This document shows, one piece after another, positions 1 through 9,789 of a DNA stretch of 64,000 nucleotides. The number at the start of each line of letters is the position of its first letter. Position 1 is the first letter of the stretch. The position numbers and the translations under genes are program-made. Under the pieces are notes generated by a model. That model saw only the letters and a program-made list of their open reading frames with translations, had not been told where the DNA came from and searched no databases. This stretch comes from Branchipolynoe longqiensis (taxonomy: Eukaryota; Annelida; Polychaeta; Phyllodocida; Polynoidae). The DNA lies in contig CM059200.1 of NCBI GenBank assembly GCA_030323885.1, positions 2,193,299-2,257,298 of the forward strand, in the 5' to 3' direction.

Positions 1-136
1 GGTGCTGGCGGCTTGATTTCCCAGTGGGGCAGCACTATAAAGTCACCATAAGTGTGCACTGTCATAAGTCGGTACTTGTCCTGATATGACCTTAGATGTT
101 GCCAGGATGTAAAACTCTAACAACCAACCAACCAAA
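1..136 (+). mobile_element. SINE-A, 3' part (cut by window start)
   Basis: This is the body and tail of the most common repeat in the window. It has the 'cagcactataaagtcacc' block, the 'gatatgaccttagatgttgc' block and a CAAC-rich tail. No protein is encoded. It matches the 3' half of the complete copies at 44186-44508 and 45898-46232. Confidence 0.85.
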
Positions 137-137
137 T

Positions 138-187
138 CTTCCGACAGGGAAGCCTGCGCTCTACCGATTCGCAACCGCGTCCGGTAA
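138..187 (-). mobile_element. SINE-A head fragment
   Basis: About 50 bp that read, on the minus strand, as the tRNA-like head of SINE-A ('cgaatcggtagagcgcagg'). It abuts the tail of the preceding plus-strand copy, so this is a tail-to-head chimera or two truncated insertions. Confidence 0.65.
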
Positions 188-456
188 CATCACACAAATG
201 CTGCAGGCAGGATGCCAGTGGTGTCTGGTTGCCCGGCCATATTTGTTCAGCCATTTGATGAGTCGGTGGTAATTATAGCATTTTTAGAGTTCCATACGCA
301 AATTGGATTCTATATTTATCGGTTAACTTAATGAAACAACAAAATAACAATTATGAGTGCAAAAGTAGAAGTATGCTCTTAATTAAACTGAGCAACCCCC
401 TCTCAGAATAGATGACATTGGATTCTTGTGTCACAGAGTCATGCCATACAAACAGA

Positions 457-489
457 TGTTTGTTTGTTTGTTGTTGTTTTACGTCCTAG
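457..489 (-). mobile_element. SINE-A tail remnant
   Basis: A GTTT-rich stretch followed by 'gttttacgtcct' is the reverse complement of the SINE tail. It is directly joined to dispersed repeat R3. Confidence 0.6.
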
Positions 490-745
490 TGTATGCAGGT
501 ATTGTAATACCTCAGGGAGTTTGACGCCCCTGCCCTGCAGAGTTGTAAACCACGGCCTTGTGGTACAGGTTCTTGACAGAACAGAAGGCTAAGGGAGCCA
601 ACCCTGAACAGAAAACCATGTCCTGTGGCAGCATCAAGGGCGGTTGATGTATGGAACTCCCAACATCTCCCGACCAGCCACTGCAGGGACAAATAGTTTT
701 GCGCCTGTCTGCACATGTTCTTCCTGGTGTGAGACCTCTCTTTGC
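490..745 (+). repeat. Dispersed repeat R3, copy 1
   Basis: This block matches, inverted, bases about 19171-19405, including 'cctcagggagtttgacgcc' and 'caacatctcccgaccagcc'. An 87-codon open frame spans it on the minus strand but has no recognisable domain. The copy at 19 kb continues into a LINE-type 3' tail, so R3 is probably the 3' region of a non-LTR element or a passenger of one. Confidence 0.75.
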
Positions 746-758
746 TCATATATATATG

Positions 759-962
759 ACCTGATATCCCACTCAGTCAGATTATCCTGACATTGAGCCA
801 ACCAGTCCTTGCCCTATCCTATTAATGCCGAGCACCTGACTAGGAAGCGACAAGTATCAATTTTTAAGTCATTGGTTTGACTCGACCAGGGTTCGAACCC
901 ACGACCCCACGCTCTACCAACACGGGAGACGGACGCTCTAACTCATTCGACCATCCCGTCTG
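759..962 (-). mobile_element. SINE: type-2 head with SINE-A body
   Basis: Reading on the minus strand it starts with the type-2 tRNA-like head ('gatggtcgaatgagttagag', B box 'gggttcgaaccc'). It continues through the shared linker ('cttgtcgcttcctag') and then the SINE-A body ('ggataatctgactgagtgg'). It is a head-swapped member compared with the type-1 headed copies. Confidence 0.8.
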
Positions 963-1109
963 TTCAATATATATATATTATTTTGCTATATATTTATTTA
1001 TAACAAAATAATTATTTGTTGAGTTGATTCACTTAGTCATTGATATGGAGCGGGTAGAAATTGATAGTTTCAGACAGAATTCACCCCATAATAAGTATAA
1101 ATTTTACTT

Positions 1110-1713
1110 TTATTACATTTGTTGATTGAGCAGGGAAAATATGAATAATGGAAAATGGTGTCTTCCTCATTCAAGTGGTACATACCCTTTCCTATTAAAG
1201 TTGCATAGTCCGATCGCTTTTGAATCTTTGTCTTATTTTGTTAGATAAATATATCAAATTGATCGTTATGACCTACTAATCATCAGTCCGGAGTTATTTT
1301 GATGAACAATGGTTAGTTTTGAAGCAATTTGAGCTGAAAGAACCCAAAAGACTTTCGACAATCTTTCCAAAACTTCTCTCTGGTATTGACATCTCGCGAT
1401 GACCACCTGATGTGAAATGACCTAAATCAAAAATAGCCTGGTCACCTAATCTAGGAAATTCATTGATTATTAAATATATGCTGTCCCAAATCACTAGTTA
1501 ATACCCCAATTTCTAAGCTGGATATATATAATCAAATGAAGGTACATGTTTTGGTTTTGAAAAATAAATATTTCATCAGACCATGCAGCTTTAATGCCAA
1601 ACACCAGGCTAGGTAGCGACAATTAGTTTTTAAGTTATTCGCGTCACTCTGTGAGGGATTCCCACAACCTGCCACATGAGAAACAGGCGCTCAACTCATT
1701 TGCCGTCTGGTCT
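1110..1713 (-). mobile_element. SINE-B copy interrupted by MITE R1
   Basis: On the minus strand, bases 1592-1713 are a type-2 tRNA-like head and linker, and bases 1110-1197 are the SINE-B tail ('gaggaagac' block). They are split at the linker 'cctattaatgcc' by the R1 element at 1198-1591. Complete SINE-B copies at 39851-40080 and 47967-48195 show the uninterrupted order. Confidence 0.75.
1198..1591 (-). mobile_element. MITE R1 (TA-flanked)
   Basis: Termini AAGTTGCATAGTCCGAT on the left and an inverted AAGCTGCATGGTCTGATG on the right, flanked by TA (1196-1197 and 1592-1593). Other R1 copies are at 29586, 30295 and 49387. TA duplication and short inverted termini suit a Tc1/mariner-type nonautonomous element; no transposase is present. 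Confidence 0.8.
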
Positions 1714-1764
1714 GGCTGTATGATGAGGTGATTTGCCTTCAAGGTGTTTAACTATGGTGGATAG

Positions 1765-2182
1765 CATCACGAAACATAGGTATCAGTGTCACAGTCCTCT
1801 GTCACACAAAATAAACATAGGTGTCACTGTCACTCTCCCCTGTCATCAAACATACAAAGATTGTCAAGATGTTAGCATCATCTGTCATAAAAAGAAACAT
1901 AGGTGTCACTGTCACTCTTCTCTGTCATCAAAGAAACAAAGATTGTCAATATGTTAGCATCATCTGTCATAAAAAGAAACATAGCTGTCACTGTCACTCT
2001 CCTCTGACATCAAATAAACATTGTCAATGTTAGCATCATCTCCCATAAAAAGAAACATAGGTGTCACTGTCACTCTCCTCTGTCATCAAAGAAACAAAGA
2101 TTGTCAATATGTTCGTATCATCTGTCATCAAAGGAAAATAGCTGTCACTGTCACTCTCCTCTGTCATCAAACAAACGAACAT
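1765..2182. repeat. 82-bp minisatellite, about five units
   Basis: The motif '(g/c)tgtcactgtcactct' starts at 1821, 1903, 1985, 2061 and 2142, spacing 82, 82, 76 and 81 bp, with a degenerate first unit from about 1765. The units also carry 'gttagcatcatctgtcat'. Overlapping short open frames here are repeat artefacts. Confidence 0.9.
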
Positions 2183-2249
2183 TGTCTGTCGGTACCCGTC
2201 CTGCTATGACGTTCAATGTTGCTAGGACGTAAAACAACAAACAAACAAG
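2183..2249 (+). mobile_element. SINE-A tail fragment
   Basis: Starts at 'gtcggtacccgtcctg', ends in AAAACAACAAACAAACAA. A G-rich low-complexity run (2250-2290) follows. Confidence 0.7.
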
Positions 2250-2312
2250 GAGGGGAGGGAGAGGGGGGGGGGGGAATGGGAACAGGGGGGAAGGAAGGAA
2301 TGGAGGCATTAG

Positions 2313-2578
2313 TTTATTGTTGGGGTTTTACGTCCTGCAACCTCCAAGGTCATCCACTGGGAAATCAGGCCACCAGCACCATGACACGATATTCCTCAGT
2401 TATATTAACCTGACACTCAGCTAATCAGTCCTTGTCCTATCCTATTAATGCTGGGGACCAGGCTGGGAAGTGACAAGTATAAATTTACTATGTCATTGGT
2501 TTGACTTGACCAGGAATTGAACTCCCGATCTCCCACACAGGAAGCCTGCGCTCTACCGATTCGGGTACCGCACCCGAT
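2313..2578 (-). mobile_element. SINE-A, internally deleted
   Basis: Minus-strand copy from the type-1 tRNA-like head at 2578 to the 'ttttacgtcctg' tail at 2313. Part of the body between the tail and 'catccactgggaaatcagg' is missing (the 'gcacactgtcacaag' block). Confidence 0.8.
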
Positions 2579-2585
2579 GAAATGA

Positions 2586-2857
2586 CTAATGGCCGGTACA
2601 CACCTCCCATATACGACCTAAAACTGCCCGTTTCGCGACTAAGTTTGAGTTTTAGTCGTTAGGCGTGCGACCCGCTAGCACACCAGAGCCTTGCGATTCG
2701 CGACTTAAAACTCCGTTTTAGGGCTTAAAACTCGAATCGCAAGACATTTGAAAAATGAATTGGCCAGTTATACATCGCGAAACGAGACGGGACGGGTTGT
2801 GAAACACAGTCAGTTTTAGCGCGTGAATCGTACACGGGAGGTGTGTACCAGGCATTA
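2586..2857. mobile_element. TIR element D1, copy 1
   Basis: Terminal inverted repeats GGTACACACCTCCC (left, 2595) and GGGAGGTGTGTACC (right, 2837-2850), inside CTAATGG...GCATTAG. The interior is made of repeated 'ttcgcgac' and 'taaaact' words. The same family lies at 62906-63186. Too short to encode a transposase. Confidence 0.8.
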
Positions 2858-2893
2858 GGAGGGAGGGGAAGATGGGGACAGGTGGGAGGGGAG

Positions 2894-3391
2894 NNNNNNN
2901 NNNNNNNNNNNNNNNNNNNNNNNNNNNNNNNNNNNNNNNNNNNNNNNNNNNNNNNNNNNNNNNNNNNNNNNNNNNNNNNNNNNNNNNNNNNNNNNNNNNN
3001 NNNNNNNNNNNNNNNNNNNNNNNNNNNNNNNNNNNNNNNNNNNNNNNNNNNNNNNNNNNNNNNNNNNNNNNNNNNNNNNNNNNNNNNNNNNNNNNNNNNN
3101 NNNNNNNNNNNNNNNNNNNNNNNNNNNNNNNNNNNNNNNNNNNNNNNNNNNNNNNNNNNNNNNNNNNNNNNNNNNNNNNNNNNNNNNNNNNNNNNNNNNN
3201 NNNNNNNNNNNNNNNNNNNNNNNNNNNNNNNNNNNNNNNNNNNNNNNNNNNNNNNNNNNNNNNNNNNNNNNNNNNNNNNNNNNNNNNNNNNNNNNNNNNN
3301 NNNNNNNNNNNNNNNNNNNNNNNNNNNNNNNNNNNNNNNNNNNNNNNNNNNNNNNNNNNNNNNNNNNNNNNNNNNNNNNNNNNNNNNNNNN
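2894..3391. other. Assembly gap (498 N)
   Basis: Run of N. Any open frame crossing it is meaningless. Confidence 1.
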
Positions 3392-3780
3392 CCATACAGA
3401 AGAACAGGCTTTACCATGGAGCAAAATATCCTGATCTTGGTGTTCCTAGGCAGCTCGGAGGATCCCCAGACATTCTTCAGCTGATGGAAAGGTGCCCTTG
3501 CCTTTCCAATCCAAACCCTCACATCAGCATCTGTCCCTCCCAGCCTGTTGACCACACTTCCAAGATAGGTGAAGGTTTCCAATATGTCTAGTGCTTCTGA
3601 TGGGGGCTGTGTTGTTATTGTTAATTTTGAGGATTTTGCTCTTCCCTTTGTGTACAGTGAGGCCAAGGCATGCTGAGTGAGTTACGATGATAGTGGTCTT
3701 CTCCTGCATTTGTTGCTGGGTGTGCGAAAGAAGTGCCAGGTCATCAGCAAAGTCGAGGTCATCCAACTGCGTCCAAGGTG
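3392..3780 (-). pseudogene. RTE-clade LINE reverse transcriptase fragment
   Basis: On the minus strand the translation first gives LDDLDFADDLALLSHTQQQ, with the catalytic FADD motif of non-LTR reverse transcriptases, then GLTVHKGKSKILKIN. After one frameshift near 3620-3660 it gives ETFTYLGSVVN, GGTDADVRVWIGKARA and SMVKPVLLY. This order (F/YADD, HKGKSK, FTYLGS, GGSDADV, VLLYGAETW) is the one I know from SR2-like RTE elements. The fragment is 5'-truncated at the SINE junction (about 3780) and runs into the gap, so the C-terminus is not visible. A function is ruled out by the frameshift and truncation. Confidence 0.88.
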
Positions 3781-3924
3781 CCAGGCTAGGAAGTGACAAT
3801 TATCTATTTTTCAGTCATTCATTTGCCTTAACCAGGGTTCGAGCCCACAAACCCACTGGTTCGGATCCCCGGATCTCCCAAAACAGGAGATGGACCCTCA
3901 ACTCATTTGGCCATCCCGTCTGGT
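3779..3924 (-). mobile_element. SINE head and linker, type-2 head
   Basis: Minus-strand copy with head 'gatggccaaatgagttgag' and B-box-like 'gggttcgagcc' region; about 20 bases are inserted around 'ccactggttcggatcc'. It abuts the LINE fragment directly. Confidence 0.75.
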
Positions 3925-3974
3925 CTCGAATGTGTTAGTGTGGCTTGGTGCGTCTATGCTATATTTGTATGCTC

Positions 3975-4245
3975 CACAACAAAAAAACAAAGCCTGCGTC
4001 TAGCATTTTGATGTGCATGCTGAAATTACCTTTCAATATTTCTTTCACTTCAAATTTCTCTAAAGTTATTTTAAAACTAAATTAAGGTAGATTATAAAGA
4101 TAAACATAACCTAGTTGTCTAGAAAATATTAAACATATTTTAAACTAAATTAAATTAGATTATAAATATCAACCTAACATATTTATCTAGAAAATAATTA
4201 AACAAACTCAAACCTATCGGTCCACTTGCTTTAGATGGGAACATA
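3975..4245 (+). mobile_element. MITE R1, 5'-truncated
   Basis: Contains the R1 3' half: 'aaactaaattaaggtagattataa', 'tatttatctagaaaata' and the end 'aaacctatcggtccacttgc'. An internal ~60-bp segment ('aaactaaattaa...agattataa') is present twice. Confidence 0.65.
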
Positions 4246-4525
4246 GATGGTTGTCATGGTTACACACATCTGAACATAACTTTCTCTTTTTCGTAAGGAA
4301 GACCGATACTCGATTTGAATTAGGTTATTTATCGGCTGTTTTATCCTGCCTAAAATAGGAACTTGCTACAAGAAAATGGCGGATTCTTTGTTCTATAATC
4401 ACCAATATAAAACAGTGGACTCAAATATCGGCTCCAGCTTTCTTTTAGGGTAATACTGAATTTTCAATTTCGGATTAACTACAAAGATGAATGCGTTAAA
4501 TGGTTTTCTGTGACATCGGGCACTG

Positions 4526-4842
4526 TCTGGTTTTCTATGCGGAAGGTCGGGGGTTCGACCCCCGACCCCGACACCGACCAAGTCAAAGTATGACTTAGAA
4601 AATTGAGATTTGTCGCTGCCTAGCCTGGCACTTGGCATTAATATGATAGGGTACAGACTGGTTGGCGCAGTACCAGGATAATGTAACTGTGTGTGGTATG
4701 AGGGTCATAGTTCTGGCAGGCCGGTCTCTTAATGAGGCAGCACTCTAAAGTCGCTACGAGTGCCTACTGCCGCAAGCAGGCTCCCGTCCTGATATGACCT
4801 TAAATGTTGGTCTGATAAAAAAGACCCATTAAACAAAGAAAT
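4526..4842 (+). mobile_element. SINE-A, divergent subfamily
   Basis: Full order is seen: tRNA-like head with 'ggggttcgacccccgacc', linker 'tgtcgctgcctagcctggc', body 'ggcagcactctaaagtcgc' and tail 'gatatgaccttaaatgttgg'. The tail end (AAAAAAGACCCATTAAACAAA) differs from the CAAC tail of most copies. Confidence 0.8.
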
Positions 4843-5385
4843 TAATTCGATTTCCGGCCAATTTTAATTTTGTCTCAAGAGGATTTCCAGCCACTCTGCC
4901 CCGAGGTAATCTCTAATCCTTCACACATTTCCAACATTCCATCTAATCCAGGTCAAAGCTGGCCATGTCAGCAAATCCCTGCAGCACCGTTCAACCAGAA
5001 CAGGGCCGGATGGCCGTGTAAAACCAATTGTAATACGAACCACAGCCATTGGTTAATAATATACCCGCGTCGAATTGCCTAATAAATAATTATCCAATTC
5101 TCCGAGCATTTACATGTGTAAAATATTCCGATAAAACGCATTGGTGGGGAATGTGAAATGGTCTATAAAGGAGTACAAATGGTCTATTAGTGTAAATGAT
5201 GTATAGGGCCAGGTGCATGAATGTATTTATGTAGTTGCTGGTGAATCCTTACTTGTAGTCAATAGTCATTGTGTATTAGGTAGATAGTGTGAAAGGGGCA
5301 CTAGTGTGTAAGGAGCTCAAGAGATCTACTCACTACCCCCTCCCCCCCAACTGTTAGTCACGCATCATCACACACACAGCAGGCA
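4843..5385. other. No gene or repeat recognised
   Basis: Bases 4850-5090 are of mixed composition and not repeated elsewhere in the window; they could be conserved noncoding sequence, but nothing in the sequence proves it. A short TG/TA-rich part follows. Confidence 0.4.
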
Positions 5386-5387
5386 GG

Positions 5388-5680
5388 TGCAGGCCAAGCA
5401 GCCACACCGCATGGTGGTGGTGGTGGGTAGATCACAGTAGCCATGGTGACACAGGAATGCTTACTGTTCATTGGTAGAACTAGAAATGCTTGTTGCTGAT
5501 TGGAGATAATGGTCAGGTGGTATGTCATATCAGATCCATATACCACTATATAATAATAAACCCGAGGGTACAAACTCTCACTCTACTTTCACTCTTTATA
5601 CTCTTCCGTTCTCTTCTTGCCTTTATTGATTTCATATAGCCTGCCTACACAAACTACAGCTGCCAGACGCCGACTTTACA
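5388..5680 (+). mobile_element. LTR 3' end plus primer-binding-site region (Gypsy-like)
   Basis: Begins TGCAGGCC and ends CGACTTTACA. It carries an AATAATAAACCC polyadenylation-like block at about 5557, a CT-rich R/U5-like part, and just after the end 'aattggtgaccacgac' (5681-5696), the type of motif found at the start of internal regions of Gypsy-type LTR elements. The same family is at 36706-38097, including 'ttggtag' and 'agtggtgaccacgac'. No gag or pol follows, so the element is truncated. Confidence 0.65.
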
Positions 5681-5825
5681 AATTGGTGACCACGACTTAG
5701 CAATTCGTAGTTGTTGCTAGCTAGCCTGGGATTCAATAATACTCAGATAGGAGAAAGGATCGGTGAAATGAGGAAAACAAAAGACAGCATAATAAACATA
5801 TTTATCAACAACAAAAAAGAGAAAA

Positions 5826-6292
5826 AAAGAATGTCCACGATTGAAATTTCTCATGCTTAATCAAAGACCCTATAATACTAAGACGGCTCACTCCCTATCT
5901 CTCCCATGGTAATGTCAATTTCGCACTGCCATCTTGTGGTGGGTTTGATCAGCCCGGCTGCTGGTTGGTGTTTCGCATGTAAACACATACAATTATATTA
6001 TACATGAGATAGGTAAGTATGAATACACATCAATATGAAATTGCTATGAACAAATACACATCATCATCAGCATCATCATTAGCATTGCCATCATCACACA
6101 TCTTTCACATTCATATATATACATTTATACATATAATATAGCAACTGTTTAACCAAGAGAACAGCCAGCGCACCAAGTGGTGGGTTTGATCATTTTGATT
6201 ACACAGTACAGGCTGAGTGAGCCGTCTTAGTTTTATAGGGTCTTTGGCTTAATCAACTAATGTCCAAACAAACAAAATACAACAACAAAAAC
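5826..6292 (+). mobile_element. SINE-B tail interrupted by MITE D2
   Basis: Left flank 'gtccacgattgaaatttc' and right flank 'aactaatgtccaaacaaac' together match the uninterrupted SINE-B tail at 48993-49092. Confidence 0.75.
5862..6246. mobile_element. MITE D2, 385 bp, with 7-bp target duplication
   Basis: Left terminus CAAAGACCCTATAATACTAAG; right terminus the inverse, CAAAGACCCTATAAAACTAAG, then GACGGCTCACTC on both. Flanked by GCTTAAT at 5855-5861 and 6247-6253. The related empty site at 49040 has one GCTTAAT. A duplication near 8 bp and CA-starting termini suggest hAT, not proved. Interior has CATCAT runs. Confidence 0.88.
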
Positions 6293-6293
6293 T

Positions 6294-6836
6294 TGAGTCA
6301 GACATACATATATGTGCTATATAATTTATTATGTGAATATAAATATTGAATAGTCCCTAATGTTTGTCGGTGTTCCTGTCTGGGCACCGCTCGCTTCCCA
6401 ACACCCCTTATTCGCTCTCTACAGGCTGTAACCGGGCACTCTCTGCTTCCCCCTCCTGGGAACCGACTCCAACGGCCTCCCAGTTCTCACTTCAAAAACT
6501 ATATATATTCCTTTTTAATGGCAGACACTTAAAACCATCATGCCATGTTAACTTTAATATGAATCATTACTAGGAGCATCAATAGCAACATCAGAGGAAA
6601 TTCATGAGCTGTCCTGGTGTTTGTCTTCCAGTAGCGACCACAAGAAAAACACACATAGGGCTGTCTGTGTAGCTGTGGTGAACACCCCCCGCCCCCCCCC
6701 CCCCACCACCACCACCTCCCGCACTGAATGTCCCACAAATATAGTTCGCCTCTCTACACTGTCAGCCAATGGCGGCAGGTGACTAGCCTTAATGAGTCAG
6801 TGGTAGGCCTACTGTTTTGTGGTCAGTATTAGAGGA
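6294..6836. other. No gene recognised; C-rich run
   Basis: Holds AT-rich DNA with 'tatgtgctatataatttattatgtgaatataaat', which recurs at 10308-10345, and a C-run with CCACCACC at 6685-6718. Short open frames look incidental. Confidence 0.4.
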
Positions 6837-7133
6837 TTGGTTGGTTGTTGGAATTTTACATCCTGGCAACATCTAAGGTCATATCAGGATAGGTACCGAC
6901 TTGTGACAGTGCACACTCATTGCAACTTTATAGTGCTGCCGAATGAGGAAATCAGGTCATCGGCAAGATGAGCTGATATCCCACTCAGTCACATTATCCT
7001 GACAATGAGCTATCCAGTCATTGCCCCATCCTATTAATGCCGGGTGCCAAGCTAGGACGAGACAAGTTTCAATTTGATAAGTCATTGGTTTGACTCGACC
7101 GAGAACCAACCAAACTCCTGACTTTGCGGACGA
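6837..7133 (-). mobile_element. SINE-A, near full length
   Basis: Minus strand; the tail (ttggttggttgttgg) is at the left end, linker 'gacttatcaaattgaaacttg' near 7070, head partly lost at the right end. Confidence 0.85.
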
Positions 7134-7295
7134 GTATTAGACGATGGTATGAATGACAGACACACCTCCTCCACCTGCCACCCCTCCCCACAGCCCAGGC
7201 ACCAGCTACAGCTACCGGAGAGTCACGTGATAGTATCCACTAATAGCAGCCTCTCAGCCTCTCTGGTGCCTCCGTTCCATCCTCCCCTATCCATT

Positions 7296-7349
7296 CCGTC
7301 CTGATATGCCCATAGGTGTTGCTAGGACGTAAAACAGCAAACAAACAAA
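7296..7349 (+). mobile_element. SINE-A tail fragment
   Basis: 'ccgtcctgatatg' to AAACAGCAAACAAACAAA. Ends just before the opposing SINE at 7371. Confidence 0.7.
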
Positions 7350-7370
7350 TCCCTGTCCATACCTGCTTTA

Positions 7371-7707
7371 GTTGGTTGGTTGTTGGAGTTGTATGTCCTG
7401 GCAACATCTAAGGTCATATCAGGACGGGTACTGACTTGTTTGTGACAGTGCGCACTCATGGCAACTTTATAGTGCTGCCCCACTGGGAGACCCAGGCTGC
7501 CAGCACCGTCACCTGATATCCCACTCAGGCACATTATCCTGACACCAATCCAACCAGTCCTTGCCCTCTCCTAATAATGTCGAGTGCCTGGCTAGGAAGC
7601 GACAAGTATCAATTGTGTAAGTCATTGGGTTGACTCAACTGGGAATCGAACTCCCGACCGATCGCATGGCAGGCCTGCGCTCTACCAATTCGACCATTGC
7701 GTCCGAT
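7371..7707 (-). mobile_element. SINE-A, full length
   Basis: Complete minus-strand copy: type-1 tRNA-like head at the right end (A-box-like 'atggtcgaattggtagagcg', B-box-like 'agttcgattccc'), linker, body and CAAC tail at the left. Internal pol III promoter boxes are expected for such a family; activity is not shown. Confidence 0.9.
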
Positions 7708-8109
7708 GCCTGCTTTAGTCTCCTTCCTTTCACTGACAGTGCCACACTGCATCTGTGTTTTATCCACTAGTCCCCCAACGCCTACCTGATACAAGCCCTA
7801 GACCTATGACCAGTCGCAGAAGCCAAGTGGGGGTGGGTGGTGGGTGGTGGGGGGTTAACCTACATATGGGCGTTAACCCGTGAGAATACGGTAATACTAA
7901 TAGAACATATGTGATCTTTATGTCTGATTTGTGTTTTATGCTTTATATAACCTTTCTGTCCTCAAATCCAATATGACATTAATGACCTTTATGTCTGATA
8001 TGTGTCCTTTGCATTCAGTGACCTCTATGACCTTTGTGCTCGAGCTCTCAATATGTCTAACCTCCTCTAACATATCCAGTTCCAATACCGCAATCTTCAT
8101 TTTTCCTAG

Positions 8110-8616
8110 AACTCCCAATTGTCATTTTCCCTACAACTCCCAATTGTCATTTTTGCTACAACTCCCAATTGTCATTTTTGTTACAACTCCCAATTGTCAT
8201 TTTTGTTACAACTCCCAATTGTCATTTTCCCTACAACTCCCAATTGTCATTTTCCCTACAACTCCCAATTGTCATTTTCCCTACAACTCCCAATTGTCAT
8301 TTTCCCTACAACTCCCAATTGTCATTTCCCTACAACTCCCAATTGTCATTTTCCCTACAACTCCCAATTGTCATTTTCCCTACAACTCCCAATTATCATT
8401 TTTGCTACAACTCCCAATTATCATTTTTGCTACAACTCCCAATTGTCATTTTTCCTACAACTCCCAATTGTCATTTTCCCTACAACTCCCAATTATCATT
8501 TTTGCTACAACTCCCAATTGTCATTTGTCCTACAACTCCCAATTGTCATTTTCCCTACAACTCCCAATTATCATTTTTGCTACAACTCCCAATTATCATT
8601 TTTCCTACAACTCCCT
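8110..8616. repeat. 25-bp minisatellite, about 20 units
   Basis: Unit 'caattgtcattttccctaca' plus 'actcc'. Variants are 'ttgctac', 'ttgttac' and 'ttcctac'. One unit near 8316 is 24 bp. The last copies show a three-unit order (tgctac, tcctac, ccctac), so part of the array grew as 75-bp blocks. All three plus-strand frames are open because 25 is not a multiple of 3; they are not genes. Confidence 0.95.
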
Positions 8617-8729
8617 ATTTTTCCAAGCTTATTTTGTCCTTTGTACCATCCACATACTTCTCCATGCTATAGATATATGGCGTATAATAAATTATGCACA
8701 TATAAATTATGCACCTTCACATACAAACT

Positions 8730-8812
8730 CCATTAAAAATAATATATATATAATACATTATACTGCATATCTATATCTATATATATATATATTTATATAT
8801 ATATTAATAATA
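8730..8812. repeat. TA-rich simple repeat
   Basis: Runs of ATATAT with TAAT; no other content. Confidence 0.8.
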
Positions 8813-8819
8813 ATTCTTA

Positions 8820-9015
8820 CGTTAGATAGAGGAACAAGTAGTGTTATAACCATGAACAAGTAGTGTTATAAGCATGAACAAGTAGTGCGAGTATGAGTTG
8901 GGAGTAAACAAGACCCCAACTCGTGCTACCACGTGAGTGGGGAACCCCACCCCAAGGAAAGGGGGGGGGGAGGCAGACCGACCCCCCCACCCAACCCAAG
9001 GGGGGGAGGCCACTA
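8820..9015. other. Low-complexity G-rich segment with short direct repeat
   Basis: 'gaacaagtagtgttataa' occurs twice and a third partial copy follows (8829-8890), then a G-rich tract to 9010. No coding signal. Confidence 0.5.
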
Positions 9016-9756
9016 CAGGGGCCAAATGTAAGAGTCCGGGTTAGGGCTCGTAACCCATGCGTCGTGCGGATTTCCCGGGTTAGCGGCCCAAAGTGTAAAT
9101 GTATGTGCTCGGGTTAGGCAAGCTCCTCGAGGGTTAACGTCGTCTTCACTAACTCCAACTTGAGCCTGGGTTAACGTCCGGGTTAGCCACCAACTCGGGC
9201 CAAATCTATTCAATGCGACCATATTTAACAGAATTACATACTCAAATCGTGAAATTTCATTAAATTAACCCTAAATTCGAAGCGTTATTAAGGCTACTGC
9301 TGCATTGGCGGCGATATTGATATTTATATTTTCAAATCGACGAACGTAAAGTACACAAATCACCGCCGCCGCCGCATCGACGTCGCTTTCCATACTGGCA
9401 GTGGCGACGGTTTGTTTACTGTACGTTCGTCGATTCGAAAATATAACTATTAATATCGCCACCAATGCAGCAATAATCTTAATAACGCTTCGAATTTAGG
9501 GTTAATTTAATGAAATTTCACGATTTGAGTATGTAATTCTGTTAAATATGGTCGCATTTAATATATTTGAGCCTAATATATGGCTACAAACGCAGAGGGA
9601 TTTCCCAAATCTATAAATAACTGAAACGTTAGCTAACCCGCGTGCGCTTTGGACTGATACATCCCCCGTGACACATACATTAACGCCGACAATAGATAAC
9701 CCGCCGGCCGCCCTTAACTCCGCAGCCGATAAATTGTGGCTCTTACATTTGGCCCC
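9016..9756. mobile_element. TIR element D3 with a large internal hairpin
   Basis: Left end GGGGCCAAATGTAAGAG (9018-9034) pairs with CTCTTACATTTGGCCCC (9740-9756). The inner region 9201-9569 is itself a palindrome built from two opposed copies of module M. No clear target duplication was found. Probably a nonautonomous DNA transposon; superfamily unknown. Confidence 0.7.
9201..9569. repeat. Palindrome, ~152-bp arms, 65-bp GC-rich loop
   Basis: Arms 9201-9352 and 9418-9569 are reverse complements at about nine positions in ten. The loop has CCGCCGCCGCCGC. Each arm is one module M copy (see 38690-39270, 57490-57650, 58390-58555). Confidence 0.9.
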
Positions 9757-9789
9757 AGAGCTTATTACACGCGATAAAGGATTTATCAC

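Noticed and set aside
2718..3666. Open frames of 190-313 codons across N
   Set aside because: Most of their length is the assembly gap. Only the LINE-like flank was kept.
8110..8616. Possible CRISPR array (25-bp repeats)
   Set aside because: Repeats are head to tail with no unique spacers, in an animal genome.
7931..8863. 310-codon plus-strand frame with a repeated peptide
   Set aside because: It is a read-through of the 25-bp minisatellite; all three frames are open over the array.
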